DNA of 7,742 nucleotides, from positions 1-7,742 of the forward strand of contig NZ_CALEDC010000442.1 in assembly GCF_937949835.1 (NCBI RefSeq), in the 5' to 3' direction. Source of the stretch: an uncultured Campylobacter sp. Lineage in GTDB: Bacteria > Campylobacterota > Campylobacteria > Campylobacterales > Campylobacteraceae. The stretch's first letter is position 1. Each line of letters opens with the position of its first letter. Below are positions 1 to 6,506 of the stretch, piece by piece. A program made the position numbers and the translations under genes. The notes beneath the pieces are model-generated. The model ran no database searches. It was not told where the DNA came from and saw only the letters and a program-made list of their open reading frames with translations.

Positions 1-36
1 TTTATGGACGGGCTAGCAAAACCAAAGCGAGCCGAT

Positions 37-52
37 TAAATTTTAAAATTTA
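37..52. repeat. 16-bp perfect A/T palindrome
   Basis: TAAATTTTAAAATTTA reads the same on both strands. It is flanked by GCCG at 31-34 and CGGC at 58-61, which could close a longer imperfect stem. The palindrome is built from the octamer words AAATTTTA and TAAAATTT that recur through the whole window, so it may be composition rather than a dedicated site. Confidence 0.6.
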
Positions 53-61
53 GCTTGCGGC

Positions 62-81
62 GCTTAAAAGCCGATTTAAGC
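62..81. repeat. Inverted repeat, 7-bp stem with 6-nt loop
   Basis: GCTTAAA at 62-68 pairs perfectly with TTTAAGC at 75-81 around a 6-nt loop. The stem is A/T-rich, and on the minus strand it is followed by GCCGC rather than a T-run. It may be part of the 3' end structure of the operon transcript; no function can be assigned. Confidence 0.5.
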
Positions 82-103
82 TTAGACGCGGTGCGGGCAG
101 CGT

Positions 104-124
104 GCCGAGACGCGGCGTCTAGGC
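104..124 (-). terminator. G/C-rich hairpin just after the last stop codon; possible terminator
   Basis: The stem is GCC/GGC (104-106 with 122-124), one G-A mismatch (107 with 121), then AGACG/CGTCT (108-112 with 116-120) around a 3-nt loop. It begins six bases beyond the stop codon of the last gene. The position suits a terminator or a 3' stabilising hairpin. The missing T-run downstream on the minus strand counts against a classical rho-independent terminator, so this is a weak call. Confidence 0.35.
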
Positions 125-130
125 TTCAAG

Positions 131-985
131 CTACATTAAGACCGGAATTTTGGTCTTTTGCAGGAAGTATTTCGACGCGCCGCCTAAGAAAATTTCTTTT
201 ATGCCGCTGTCCGAGTGCAAGCCCGCGACTATGAGGTCGAAATCGCCCGCGTCGGCGTACTCTAGCAGCACCTGCCCCGGGATCTTGCCCTCGACGTTCA
301 GTGCCTCGAAAACGTCGATTTTAATGTCGTGCAGAGCCAAATAATCGCTTATTCGGCGCTTCGTTTCGGGGATGCCCTCTTGGAGGTAGTGGTTTGCGGT
401 GATGACGGTGACGGACTTGGCGCGCTGCAAAAGCTCCAGCCAATTATCGAGCGCTCGCGCAGAGGCTGCAGTGCCGGTAAGCGAGACTAAAATTTTATCT
501 GCCTTGAACTCCTGCAGCTTGCGCGGTATGACGATGCAAGGTTTGCCGCTTTTGGTGACCGCCGCCTCGAACGTGCCGGTGATAGAGCCCGTAGGCGGCA
601 CCGAAACCAGCACCAAATCGCAATATTTGGAGTATTTCTCGACCAGCTCGGAGCGGATGCCCACCATATGCCTCAAAGCGGCGCTATTTGGGACGTGATC
701 GTCGTCGTTTTGATCCAAATCGAGCTTAGCGCATTCGACGTCGAAGATCGCCTTAATCTCCTCGCGCTCGGCTCTCATCTCATCGCCCGCGGATTTTAAA
801 AATTCCTCCATCAGTACGCCGCCTTTTAGCGTCATACGGACGTTGTAGATCATCTTAGGATCGAGCTGGCACGCCATTATGTTGATGTGCGTGCCGAAAA
901 ATTTATTCACTAGTAGCGCTCCGTGTATGCGCTCTGCCAGCTCCTCGCCGCCACCGATAGGGAAAAAAATCTTTTTAAGCTGCAT
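131..985 (-). CDS. Tandem universal stress protein (UspA) family protein
   Basis: This 284-residue protein looks like two UspA-type alpha/beta domains in tandem, roughly residues 1-155 and 160-284, a common length for tandem Usp proteins. The second domain begins with a strand (KILVSL, 164-169) and ends in the usual glycine-rich region, G255 to G268-G269, then KIPVLM at the C-terminus. The family nucleotide motif is G-2x-G-9x-G(S/T). Here the second glycine is S258 and the final S/T is G269, so ATP binding is uncertain. The first domain ends similarly (GKPCIVIP, 147-154) and carries an acidic loop (DLDQNDDDH, 89-97). There is no signal peptide, so it is presumably cytoplasmic. The ATG start has AGGAG seven bases upstream. 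It is the last gene of the block, 21 nt after pnp. The specific role is unknown. Confidence 0.75.
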   Translation of the reverse strand: MQLKKIFFPIGGGEELAERIHGALLVNKFFGTHINIMACQLDPKMIYNVRMTLKGGVLMEEFLKSAGDEMRAEREEIKAIFDVECAKLDLDQNDDDHVPNSAALRHMVGIRSELVEKYSKYCDLVLVSVPPTGSITGTFEAAVTKSGKPCIVIPRKLQEFKADKILVSLTGTAASARALDNWLELLQRAKSVTVITANHYLQEGIPETKRRISDYLALHDIKIDVFEALNVEGKIPGQVLLEYADAGDFDLIVAGLHSDSGIKEIFLGGASKYFLQKTKIPVLM

Positions 986-992
986 CTTTACG

Positions 993-997
993 CTCCT
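993..997 (-). promoter_or_regulatory. Ribosome binding site of the UspA-type gene
   Basis: AGGAG lies seven bases before the ATG at 985, within the 21-nt gap after pnp. It is a good Shine-Dalgarno match and supports this start. Confidence 0.75.
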
Positions 998-1006
998 GTT
1001 AAAATT

Positions 1007-3121
1007 TTAAGCTAATTCCAGTGAAATTTTAGAGCCCTTTTGCTCGGTCACGCGCACGTGCACGATGTCGCCCGCACGATAAGGCGTCGTGATAAATTTA
1101 GCGCGCAGTAGCCCGTCCACACCGTCTCGCAGCGAGATGAAGGTACCGAAATCCAGCACGCTTTGCACTACGCCGTCAAACTCCTCGCCGATCTGAAATT
1201 TTACTTCTTTGCGTTCACCGCGCGGCTTACGAAAATCGCGAGAATTTGAGACTATCGATAAAATTTTCTCTTTTGCGCCCGATACGCTGCTAGCTTTGGC
1301 ACCTTGAATCTTGACCTCACCCTTTTCTCGATCCAGATCAATATTTACGCCGAAGCTTTCGGTGATCTCTTTGATGACCTTGCCGCCCTGACCGATGATG
1401 TCGGGGATTTTACTCGGATCGACGCTAAAAATTTCAAGCTTCGGAAGCACGTCCTCGTTTATAACGATCGCCGTATCCGCCTGCTCCATAAGGCCCAAAA
1501 TATGCGCACGAGCCTGCTTTGCCTGCGCGAGAGCCTCTTTTAAAACCTCCAGGCTGATGCCGCCGAGCTTGATATCCATCTGAAGCGCGGTGATGCCCTC
1601 ATGGGTGCCCGCGACTTTAAAATCCATATCTCCGTCGTGATCCTCAAGCCCCATTATGTCGGTTAGCACGGCGTGTTTTTCGCCCTCAAAAATCAAGCCC
1701 ATCGCGACGCCCGCAACGAGCTTTAGCGTAGGCACGCCCGCTGCACGCAATGAAAGTGCGCCGCCGCAGACCGAAGCCATCGAGCTTGAGCCGTTACTTT
1801 CTAAAATTTCGCTCACTACGCGGATAGACTGCGGCGAGTTTAGATCGATGCTTGGATATAGCGCTCTTTTGGCTAAATTTCCATGTCCCAGCTCGCGTCT
1901 GCCGGGGCTTTTAAGCGGGCTTGCTTCGCCGACGCAAAAGCCCGGGAAGTTGTAGTTAAACATAAATCTATCGCTGATCGGCTCGAGCTGCGTTAGGCTG
2001 TCGCTTAGCTGTGCGTCGCTATCGCCACCCAGCGTGATGACGACCAGAGCCTGCGTCTGCCCGCGCGTAAATAGGCAGCTTCCATGCGCGCACGGTAGGA
2101 TATTTGTCTCGATACTGATCGGGCGCACCTCATCAAGCGCGCGTCCGTCGGCTCTTCGGCGATCCTCGATGATCTGCGTGCGGATGATGCCGCGCTTATA
2201 CTTGCCGATGACGCTGGAGATCACCTCCTTGCTCCACTCGTTTTGCGCCGCAGCCTCGGTGGTTAAAATTTGATCCACGATTTTGTTTAGTTCGGTAGCG
2301 CGTTCGCTCTTTGCCATCTGATTGATCGCCGCTTTGACGGCGTCTTTGTAGTTCGCGTCGATGAAATCCGCGATATCCTCATCCTCTATCTCGGGCTTGT
2401 ACTCCAGGCTCGCATCGGGCTTTTTAAGTGGCAAAAAAGCCTCTTCGTAGGCGCCCGAGCCCGCGCTTATCGCCTTTGCGGCAAAATCGATCGCATCCAC
2501 CATCAGATCTTCGCTAAATTCATTCATCTGTTGCGCGCCGCCTCTAATCTGCGGCAGGGAGCGCATCTCGATCATCAAAAGCTCATCGCCAACGCCCGCT
2601 ACATAAAGATCGAGCGCGCTAGCTTTAAGCGCGGAGTTGCTCGGATTTAAGATGAAGCTTCCGTTTTGATAACCTATGCGCACGCCGCAAACGGGTGCTT
2701 TAATCGGGATGTCGCTAAGATACAGCGCCGCAGACGCCGCATTAAGAGCGACGACTTGCAAATCGACCTCCGGATCTGCCGATAGCACGTAAACTACGAT
2801 CTGCGTCGGATATGCGTATCCCTTTGGAAAGAGCGGGCGCAGCGAGCGGTCTATGATGCGGCTGGTTAGCGTCTCAAAATCGCCCGGCTTGGTCTCGCGC
2901 TTGATGTAGCCTCCGGGGATTCTGCCTGCTGCGTACATCTTTTCGATATATTGCACGGTAAGGGGCAAAAAGTCCTCCTGCACCTGCGTCTCTTCGCGCG
3001 CTACGGTAGCCAGCACGACGGTATTTTTCACACGCAAAAGCGCCGCACCCGCGGCTTGCTTTGCGACCTTATTGATATCGAAAATTTCGGTATTGCCATT
3101 TACTTCAATTTTACACTGCAT
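1007..3121 (-). CDS. pnp: Polyribonucleotide nucleotidyltransferase (PNPase)
   Basis: PNPase degrades RNA 3' to 5' using phosphate, releasing nucleoside diphosphates, and can run in reverse to add tails. The family works as a trimer in the cytoplasm. The 704 residues show the full layout: first RNase PH domain (about 1-230), alpha-helical linker (about 240-320), second RNase PH domain (about 325-555), KH domain with the GQGG loop at 577-580, and S1 domain (about 642-704). Active-site elements are present: GRRELGHG at 407-414, the serine-rich GSSS at 444-447, and EDH-GDMDFK at 493-502. D494, D500 and K502 match the metal-binding residues known in E. coli PNPase (my alignment from memory). Length is close to the usual ~700. 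The start overlaps the preceding gene by 11 nt and has a strong AAGGAG. No long leader is present, so E. coli-style leader autoregulation is not evident. Confidence 0.97.
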   Translation of the reverse strand: MQCKIEVNGNTEIFDINKVAKQAAGAALLRVKNTVVLATVAREETQVQEDFLPLTVQYIEKMYAAGRIPGGYIKRETKPGDFETLTSRIIDRSLRPLFPKGYAYPTQIVVYVLSADPEVDLQVVALNAASAALYLSDIPIKAPVCGVRIGYQNGSFILNPSNSALKASALDLYVAGVGDELLMIEMRSLPQIRGGAQQMNEFSEDLMVDAIDFAAKAISAGSGAYEEAFLPLKKPDASLEYKPEIEDEDIADFIDANYKDAVKAAINQMAKSERATELNKIVDQILTTEAAAQNEWSKEVISSVIGKYKRGIIRTQIIEDRRRADGRALDEVRPISIETNILPCAHGSCLFTRGQTQALVVITLGGDSDAQLSDSLTQLEPISDRFMFNYNFPGFCVGEASPLKSPGRRELGHGNLAKRALYPSIDLNSPQSIRVVSEILESNGSSSMASVCGGALSLRAAGVPTLKLVAGVAMGLIFEGEKHAVLTDIMGLEDHDGDMDFKVAGTHEGITALQMDIKLGGISLEVLKEALAQAKQARAHILGLMEQADTAIVINEDVLPKLEIFSVDPSKIPDIIGQGGKVIKEITESFGVNIDLDREKGEVKIQGAKASSVSGAKEKILSIVSNSRDFRKPRGERKEVKFQIGEEFDGVVQSVLDFGTFISLRDGVDGLLRAKFITTPYRAGDIVHVRVTEQKGSKISLELA

Positions 3122-3824
3122 TAATTTTCTCCTTGTTTTTGTTGGTTTCGTGAAACGGCAGATAAAGCGGGCATTTGTTTAAAATTTGCATTATCTCCTC
3201 CGCGCTTGAGAGCGTTTTTTCTTTGTAATAAAAATCCACGTTCACAAAATCTCTGATCTTGTGAACGGCATAAATTCCATCCACCAGCATGGCGATCTCG
3301 TCTGCATTATCGCTGCCGATAACGGGCGTGGCATAAAAGATCGCTTTGGCGTTTAAGCTTACGAGCGTCTTTATGCAAGTAAGTGCGGTCAGCCCGCTCT
3401 CACACCCCTCATCTACCAAGATGACGTTTTTTTTCTCCAAATTTCCCAAAAGCTCGCCCTTGCGAAATTTATACATGTTTTTTAAAATTTTCTCCTCATA
3501 AAGTCTGTTCGCCTGCCCGTAAACATAATCCAAGCTGATGCCGAAGCTTCGCACGAGCTCATCTACCATTACGATCTCTTGGGTTTCACTTACGCACGCG
3601 ATCGCGCATTCCGGATTATTTGGCGCTAAAACAGGCTCTGTGAATAAAAACTCATAAGCAAGCCCTAATTTTAGAGCAAGATGGTTTGCGATAGGAAGCG
3701 ACTCCAGGGATTGGGCGATTATTAGAAAATTTTCGTTTTTGATCACGGCAGCGGGTAAAATTTCTGAAAGCTTCATCGCGGCGTCGATTTGGTTTTCAAA
3801 CATCAGCTCGGCTCTAGGCGTCAT
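3111..3824 (-). CDS. Phosphoribosyltransferase-like protein, possibly degenerate
   Basis: The 237 residues resemble the predicted phosphoribosyltransferases of the COG1926 type. The clearest match is [13 protein letters not shown] at 134-146, against the usual VILVDDGIATG PRPP-binding loop, with NVDFYY (195-200) and SSAEEI (206-211) matching the family's C-terminal end. The segment [13 protein letters not shown] (66-78) lines up with the APGNPELAIGAV stretch of relatives. Several expected residues differ: the PRGG loop after the first strand reads SLES (39-42), the RK before the APGNPE segment is TE (62-63), and the PRPP loop has D-E and Ser for D-D and Thr. Catalytic activity is therefore doubtful. 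The first ATG overlaps the lptD stop (TAATG) and has GGAAG nine bases upstream; Met8 is a less likely start. No signal peptide is seen. Substrate and role are unknown. Confidence 0.7.
   Translation of the reverse strand: MTPRAELMFENQIDAAMKLSEILPAAVIKNENFLIIAQSLESLPIANHLALKLGLAYEFLFTEPVLAPNNPECAIACVSETQEIVMVDELVRSFGISLDYVYGQANRLYEEKILKNMYKFRKGELLGNLEKKNVILVDEGCESGLTALTCIKTLVSLNAKAIFYATPVIGSDNADEIAMLVDGIYAVHKIRDFVNVDFYYKEKTLSSAEEIMQILNKCPLYLPFHETNKNKEKINAV
3129..3134 (-). promoter_or_regulatory. Ribosome binding site of pnp, inside the upstream gene
   Basis: AAGGAG sits seven bases before the pnp ATG and forms part of the Lys-Glu codons near the end of the upstream gene. It is among the strongest Shine-Dalgarno matches in the window and suggests that pnp can be initiated independently despite the overlap. 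Confidence 0.8.
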
Positions 3825-6082
3825 TATTTTTCGCTTCCGTATTCGCTATTTACCGAAAAATCATACCCTACTCCGCCGAACGGATAGAAATTTACGAGAA
3901 AGTAAATTCCGCGCTCCTTGCTTGCTTTGCTATAGCCCGTCGTACTGGTATTTTTAGGCTCGATATCCTCTTGATACACAAAAGAGTAATTCCAACACTT
4001 GCGCGTATGAGAAAGTCCCACACGCCACATTTTAGAATAAGATCGCTCCAAGTCGTAATCCCAACGCCCAAAAATTTTATTATTCCTAGGCAAATTTACC
4101 GAAGCGTTTACGATGCCGTAGTTATCTTTCGTATAGCGTTTAGGCTCCATGCTTAGCTTTTCGTATTCGTAAGCGTGACTAAGTCCAAAGCTAAAGTCGT
4201 CGTTGGAGTAGTTGGCGTAGGTATAGACCTTATCGAAGCTTTTATATTTATGCGAGTAGGTAAAGCGGTTTCCGATATTTAATCCATTTGCAAAATACGC
4301 ATCGATGCGGTGTTCTAAATCATCGAACTCGTGATCGTCGAAGTCATATCGCTGCTTGACGCTATGGCGTAAAAATTTACGTCCGTCTTCATTATAAAAA
4401 AACTGCGTCATACTTAAAGCTGCATTTTCGTGGGTGTATTCGTCACTAAGCTCGCTTAAGAAGTTATCCTCCCAATAAAGTGAGTCTTGCAAGTTACCCA
4501 GCCGCGAGCGATCTACTGCGCCGCGAGCAAGGTCGTATTTATACTGATGATACTTTAAAATTCTATCCTCGATGTCGCCTTGCTGCCAGCTTGGAATTCT
4601 AAAATCCGCCCTCCAGCTCATCGTATGATACAAGCTATCATAAGCCCTAGCTACGTCGGTGTAGAGCGAAAGCTCGGTGTATTGATTAGCGTAGAAAGTG
4701 CTTTTATCCTCGCCAAGATCGCCGTTTGCGTAGTAAAATTTATCGTGCCAATCGATATTAGTCATATACACCCGCTCGGTAAAGGCGAAATTTAAATAAT
4801 CCGCCAGTAGTGGCGTGCTTATACTAATCGGCACGTCAAACTCGTATTGGCGAGCAGTCGCGCCCTCCCATCTGGTGTAATTACGCGCTTTTGCATCAAG
4901 CGAATAGATCAAATTTGGCAGCCCCAAATCATTGCTAAATTTATGATATTGCAGCGTCGGAAGCTCTTGGACGGTATCTTCGTTGCGGAAAGTATTATCG
5001 GCGTTTAGCTTACTTGTATCGATGTAGTAGCGTCCGTAAGCGCCAAAATAGTGCTCGTCGCCGGTCAAATAATAATTCAGCCGTGAAGTTACGAGCGAAT
5101 TATCCGCATCGTCGCTAAGGCCTCCCTTTTCTTTCAGATCGTAGTATTCAAGGTCGTTTAGCTGGGTAAAATCGATCCATAAATTTTCGCGCAGATCGCC
5201 GTCTAGCAAATAGGTCGCAAGCTTGCTGCGATCGTATTGAACTTCAAAGCCGTGATGGCGCTCGTTTTTGTATTCGAGCCGCTTTTGCGCCCGCGAGAAG
5301 TTATCGAAAACTCCGCCTCTAATCTCGCCGTAAGAATACGGCGACTCCGTAAATCGAAATGTCCCGTATACGCCAAAGCCCCTGCGCGTGCGCACCTGCG
5401 GATCGAGCTGAAAATCCCAGCTATCGTAAGGCGCGAAATAGATCGGCTGCTTATAGTAAATCCCTTCCTTGCTAATGTAGCCGGCCTCTGGAGGCAGTAG
5501 GCCCGTGCGGCGCGTGCGGTCGGTCGGGAAGCCGAAATACGGCAGATAGAGCACCGGCACGTCGCCCACGTAAAATCTCGGATTGAAAAGATGGAGGAAT
5601 TTGCTCTCTTTATTAAGCATGCCGCTGCTAAATTTGATGCGCCAATCAGGATCGGTGACGTTGCAGCTAGATACGCTGGAGCCCTCCACGCGGTAATACT
5701 CGCTGTCGCTGCAGCTGGCGTCGTTTTGCATCCAAAGCTCGGAGTCCTTGTCCATCATAAAATTTACGTCGGCTTGCTGCTTATCGTTTTTCAGATCGAT
5801 TTTGACATGCTGGGCGCGCGTGGTCTCACTGCTGCCACGCATCGCATTGACGTTACCAAAAAGCTCGATGATGCCGTTTTGCTCGTCGTATGTAGCGCGA
5901 TCGGCGGTGATGAAGTAGTCCTGCGAATACACCGTTACGTTGCCACTAGCCTCCGTCAAAAAGCCGTTTTTCTCGACATTATCTGCTATGAGCTCGACGT
6001 CTTGGACCTTTGCGCTCGCACTACTTGCTAAAAGAGCGCTAAAACTAAGCGCTAGAATTTTAAATTTTTTACTCTTTTTCAA
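3824..6082 (-). CDS. lptD: LPS-assembly outer-membrane protein LptD (OstA/Imp)
   Basis: LptD is the outer-membrane barrel that, plugged by lipoprotein LptE, inserts lipopolysaccharide into the outer leaflet. The 752 residues begin with a signal peptide: basic MKKSKKFK, a hydrophobic stretch, then likely cleavage after ASA at residue 24. An OstA-like periplasmic domain follows (about 26-110; ADNVEKNGFLTEASGNV, then TADRATYD). The conserved LptD core comes next (ARFYIKDVPV-type): NPRFYVGDVPVLYLPYFGFP at 167-186, then TGLLPPEAGY at 193-202. The rest, to the end, is aromatic-rich alternating beta-barrel sequence ending in a block with KCWNYSFVYQ (695-704). Cysteines are only C124, C140 and C696. 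The start is TTG, 14 nt inside the RDD gene; an in-frame TAG two codons upstream rules out a longer form. Length is typical. Expected to be essential where LPS or LOS is. Confidence 0.93.
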   Translation of the reverse strand: MKKSKKFKILALSFSALLASSASAKVQDVELIADNVEKNGFLTEASGNVTVYSQDYFITADRATYDEQNGIIELFGNVNAMRGSSETTRAQHVKIDLKNDKQQADVNFMMDKDSELWMQNDASCSDSEYYRVEGSSVSSCNVTDPDWRIKFSSGMLNKESKFLHLFNPRFYVGDVPVLYLPYFGFPTDRTRRTGLLPPEAGYISKEGIYYKQPIYFAPYDSWDFQLDPQVRTRRGFGVYGTFRFTESPYSYGEIRGGVFDNFSRAQKRLEYKNERHHGFEVQYDRSKLATYLLDGDLRENLWIDFTQLNDLEYYDLKEKGGLSDDADNSLVTSRLNYYLTGDEHYFGAYGRYYIDTSKLNADNTFRNEDTVQELPTLQYHKFSNDLGLPNLIYSLDAKARNYTRWEGATARQYEFDVPISISTPLLADYLNFAFTERVYMTNIDWHDKFYYANGDLGEDKSTFYANQYTELSLYTDVARAYDSLYHTMSWRADFRIPSWQQGDIEDRILKYHQYKYDLARGAVDRSRLGNLQDSLYWEDNFLSELSDEYTHENAALSMTQFFYNEDGRKFLRHSVKQRYDFDDHEFDDLEHRIDAYFANGLNIGNRFTYSHKYKSFDKVYTYANYSNDDFSFGLSHAYEYEKLSMEPKRYTKDNYGIVNASVNLPRNNKIFGRWDYDLERSYSKMWRVGLSHTRKCWNYSFVYQEDIEPKNTSTTGYSKASKERGIYFLVNFYPFGGVGYDFSVNSEYGSEK
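3834..3838 (-). promoter_or_regulatory. Ribosome binding site of the phosphoribosyltransferase-like gene
   Basis: GGAAG lies nine bases before the ATG at 3824 and inside the end of lptD. It favours this start over the internal ATG at 3803, before which I see no good Shine-Dalgarno sequence. Confidence 0.5.
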
Positions 6083-6506
6083 TCTCTACCACCAATGTTT
6101 TCGCCGCCATATCGTGCAGGCTCTGACGCGAGTTCGTAAAAAGCGCCACCAAAAATCCCATATAAAAGATCATCTCGCTTATCAACCTAACCGCCGCGCG
6201 GATCGCTGCCGTAGCGATATCCATGTCGCCACCGCCAGCGCGGACGCAGTAAATTTTAACCGCGAGCTTGCCTAGCGTCGCGCCGTATAGATAGACAAAA
6301 ATCGCCTGATATAAAAATTTTATTATCGCGTAATGCAAAATGAATTTCGACGCGATCTTTTGTACCTCAAGATTGCTTCCGCTCTGCGCCGCTGCGACAA
6401 GCTCTGGCTCGTCGATAGCAAATAGCACAACCACAAAAAGCGTTACGCTCACCGCTTCGTCGATACTAAACGCGATTACGCGCTTGCTAAGCGGAGCGAT
6501 GTTCAA
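6069..6506 (-). CDS. RDD-family inner-membrane protein
   Basis: This small integral membrane protein has 145 residues, typical of a single RDD domain. The N-terminal motif KRVIAFSID (8-16) supplies the family Arg (R9) and Asp (D16). GATLGK at 75-80 and [14 protein letters not shown] at 127-140 are the other family hallmarks, the latter giving D132. Hydrophobic stretches near 10-30, 55-76 and 108-124 would make three membrane segments. RDD proteins have no single agreed function; some have been linked to ion transport, and nothing here fixes the substrate. The start is TTG, overlapping the purD stop as TTGA. An in-frame TAA two codons upstream excludes a longer reading, and the next GTG would remove the RDD motif. 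It ends 14 nt inside lptD. Confidence 0.85.
   Translation of the reverse strand: MNIAPLSKRVIAFSIDEAVSVTLFVVVLFAIDEPELVAAAQSGSNLEVQKIASKFILHYAIIKFLYQAIFVYLYGATLGKLAVKIYCVRAGGGDMDIATAAIRAAVRLISEMIFYMGFLVALFTNSRQSLHDMAAKTLVVEIEKE
6080..6093 (-). promoter_or_regulatory. TTG start of lptD with a poor ribosome binding site
   Basis: The start codon is TTG (6080-6082). GGTGG at 6089-6093, six bases upstream, is only a partial Shine-Dalgarno match. TAG at 6086-6088 is in frame two codons upstream, and no ATG or GTG follows before the end of the signal peptide. TTG is therefore the only start that keeps the signal peptide whole. Initiation probably depends on ribosomes arriving from the RDD gene. Confidence 0.75.

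Larger units (their letters stand above)
1..130. other. Gene-free segment downstream of the operon
   Basis: No credible coding region is visible in these 130 bases. They hold three closely spaced inverted repeats, listed separately, plus two short direct repeats: AGCCGATT at 30-37 and 69-76, and AGACGCGG at 84-91 and 108-115. The position after the last stop codon fits a transcription end or a 3' untranslated region. No run of T follows any of the hairpins on the minus strand, so a standard intrinsic terminator is not shown. Confidence 0.6.

Noticed and set aside
399..698. 99-codon open frame on the plus strand
   Set aside because: It is antisense to the Usp-type gene and shows no recognisable family features; treated as a shadow frame.
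2918..3121. Possible loss of a catalytic Asp in PNPase, where GLEDH replaces GDEDH
   Set aside because: On recounting, the metal ligands correspond to the Asp of EDH and the Asp and Lys of DFK, and all three are present (D494, D500, K502); the Leu is at a neighbouring variable position. The affected codons lie further downstream than the coordinates of the gene start given here.
3801..3803. Internal ATG (Met8) as the start of the phosphoribosyltransferase-like gene
   Set aside because: It would align well with family N-termini, but I see no ribosome binding site before it, whereas the first ATG has GGAAG and the TAATG coupling with lptD. It cannot be excluded entirely.
5591..6031. 146-codon open frame on the plus strand
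   Set aside because: It lies wholly antisense to the conserved N-terminal half of lptD, has no recognisable domain, and is explained by codon bias of the opposite strand.
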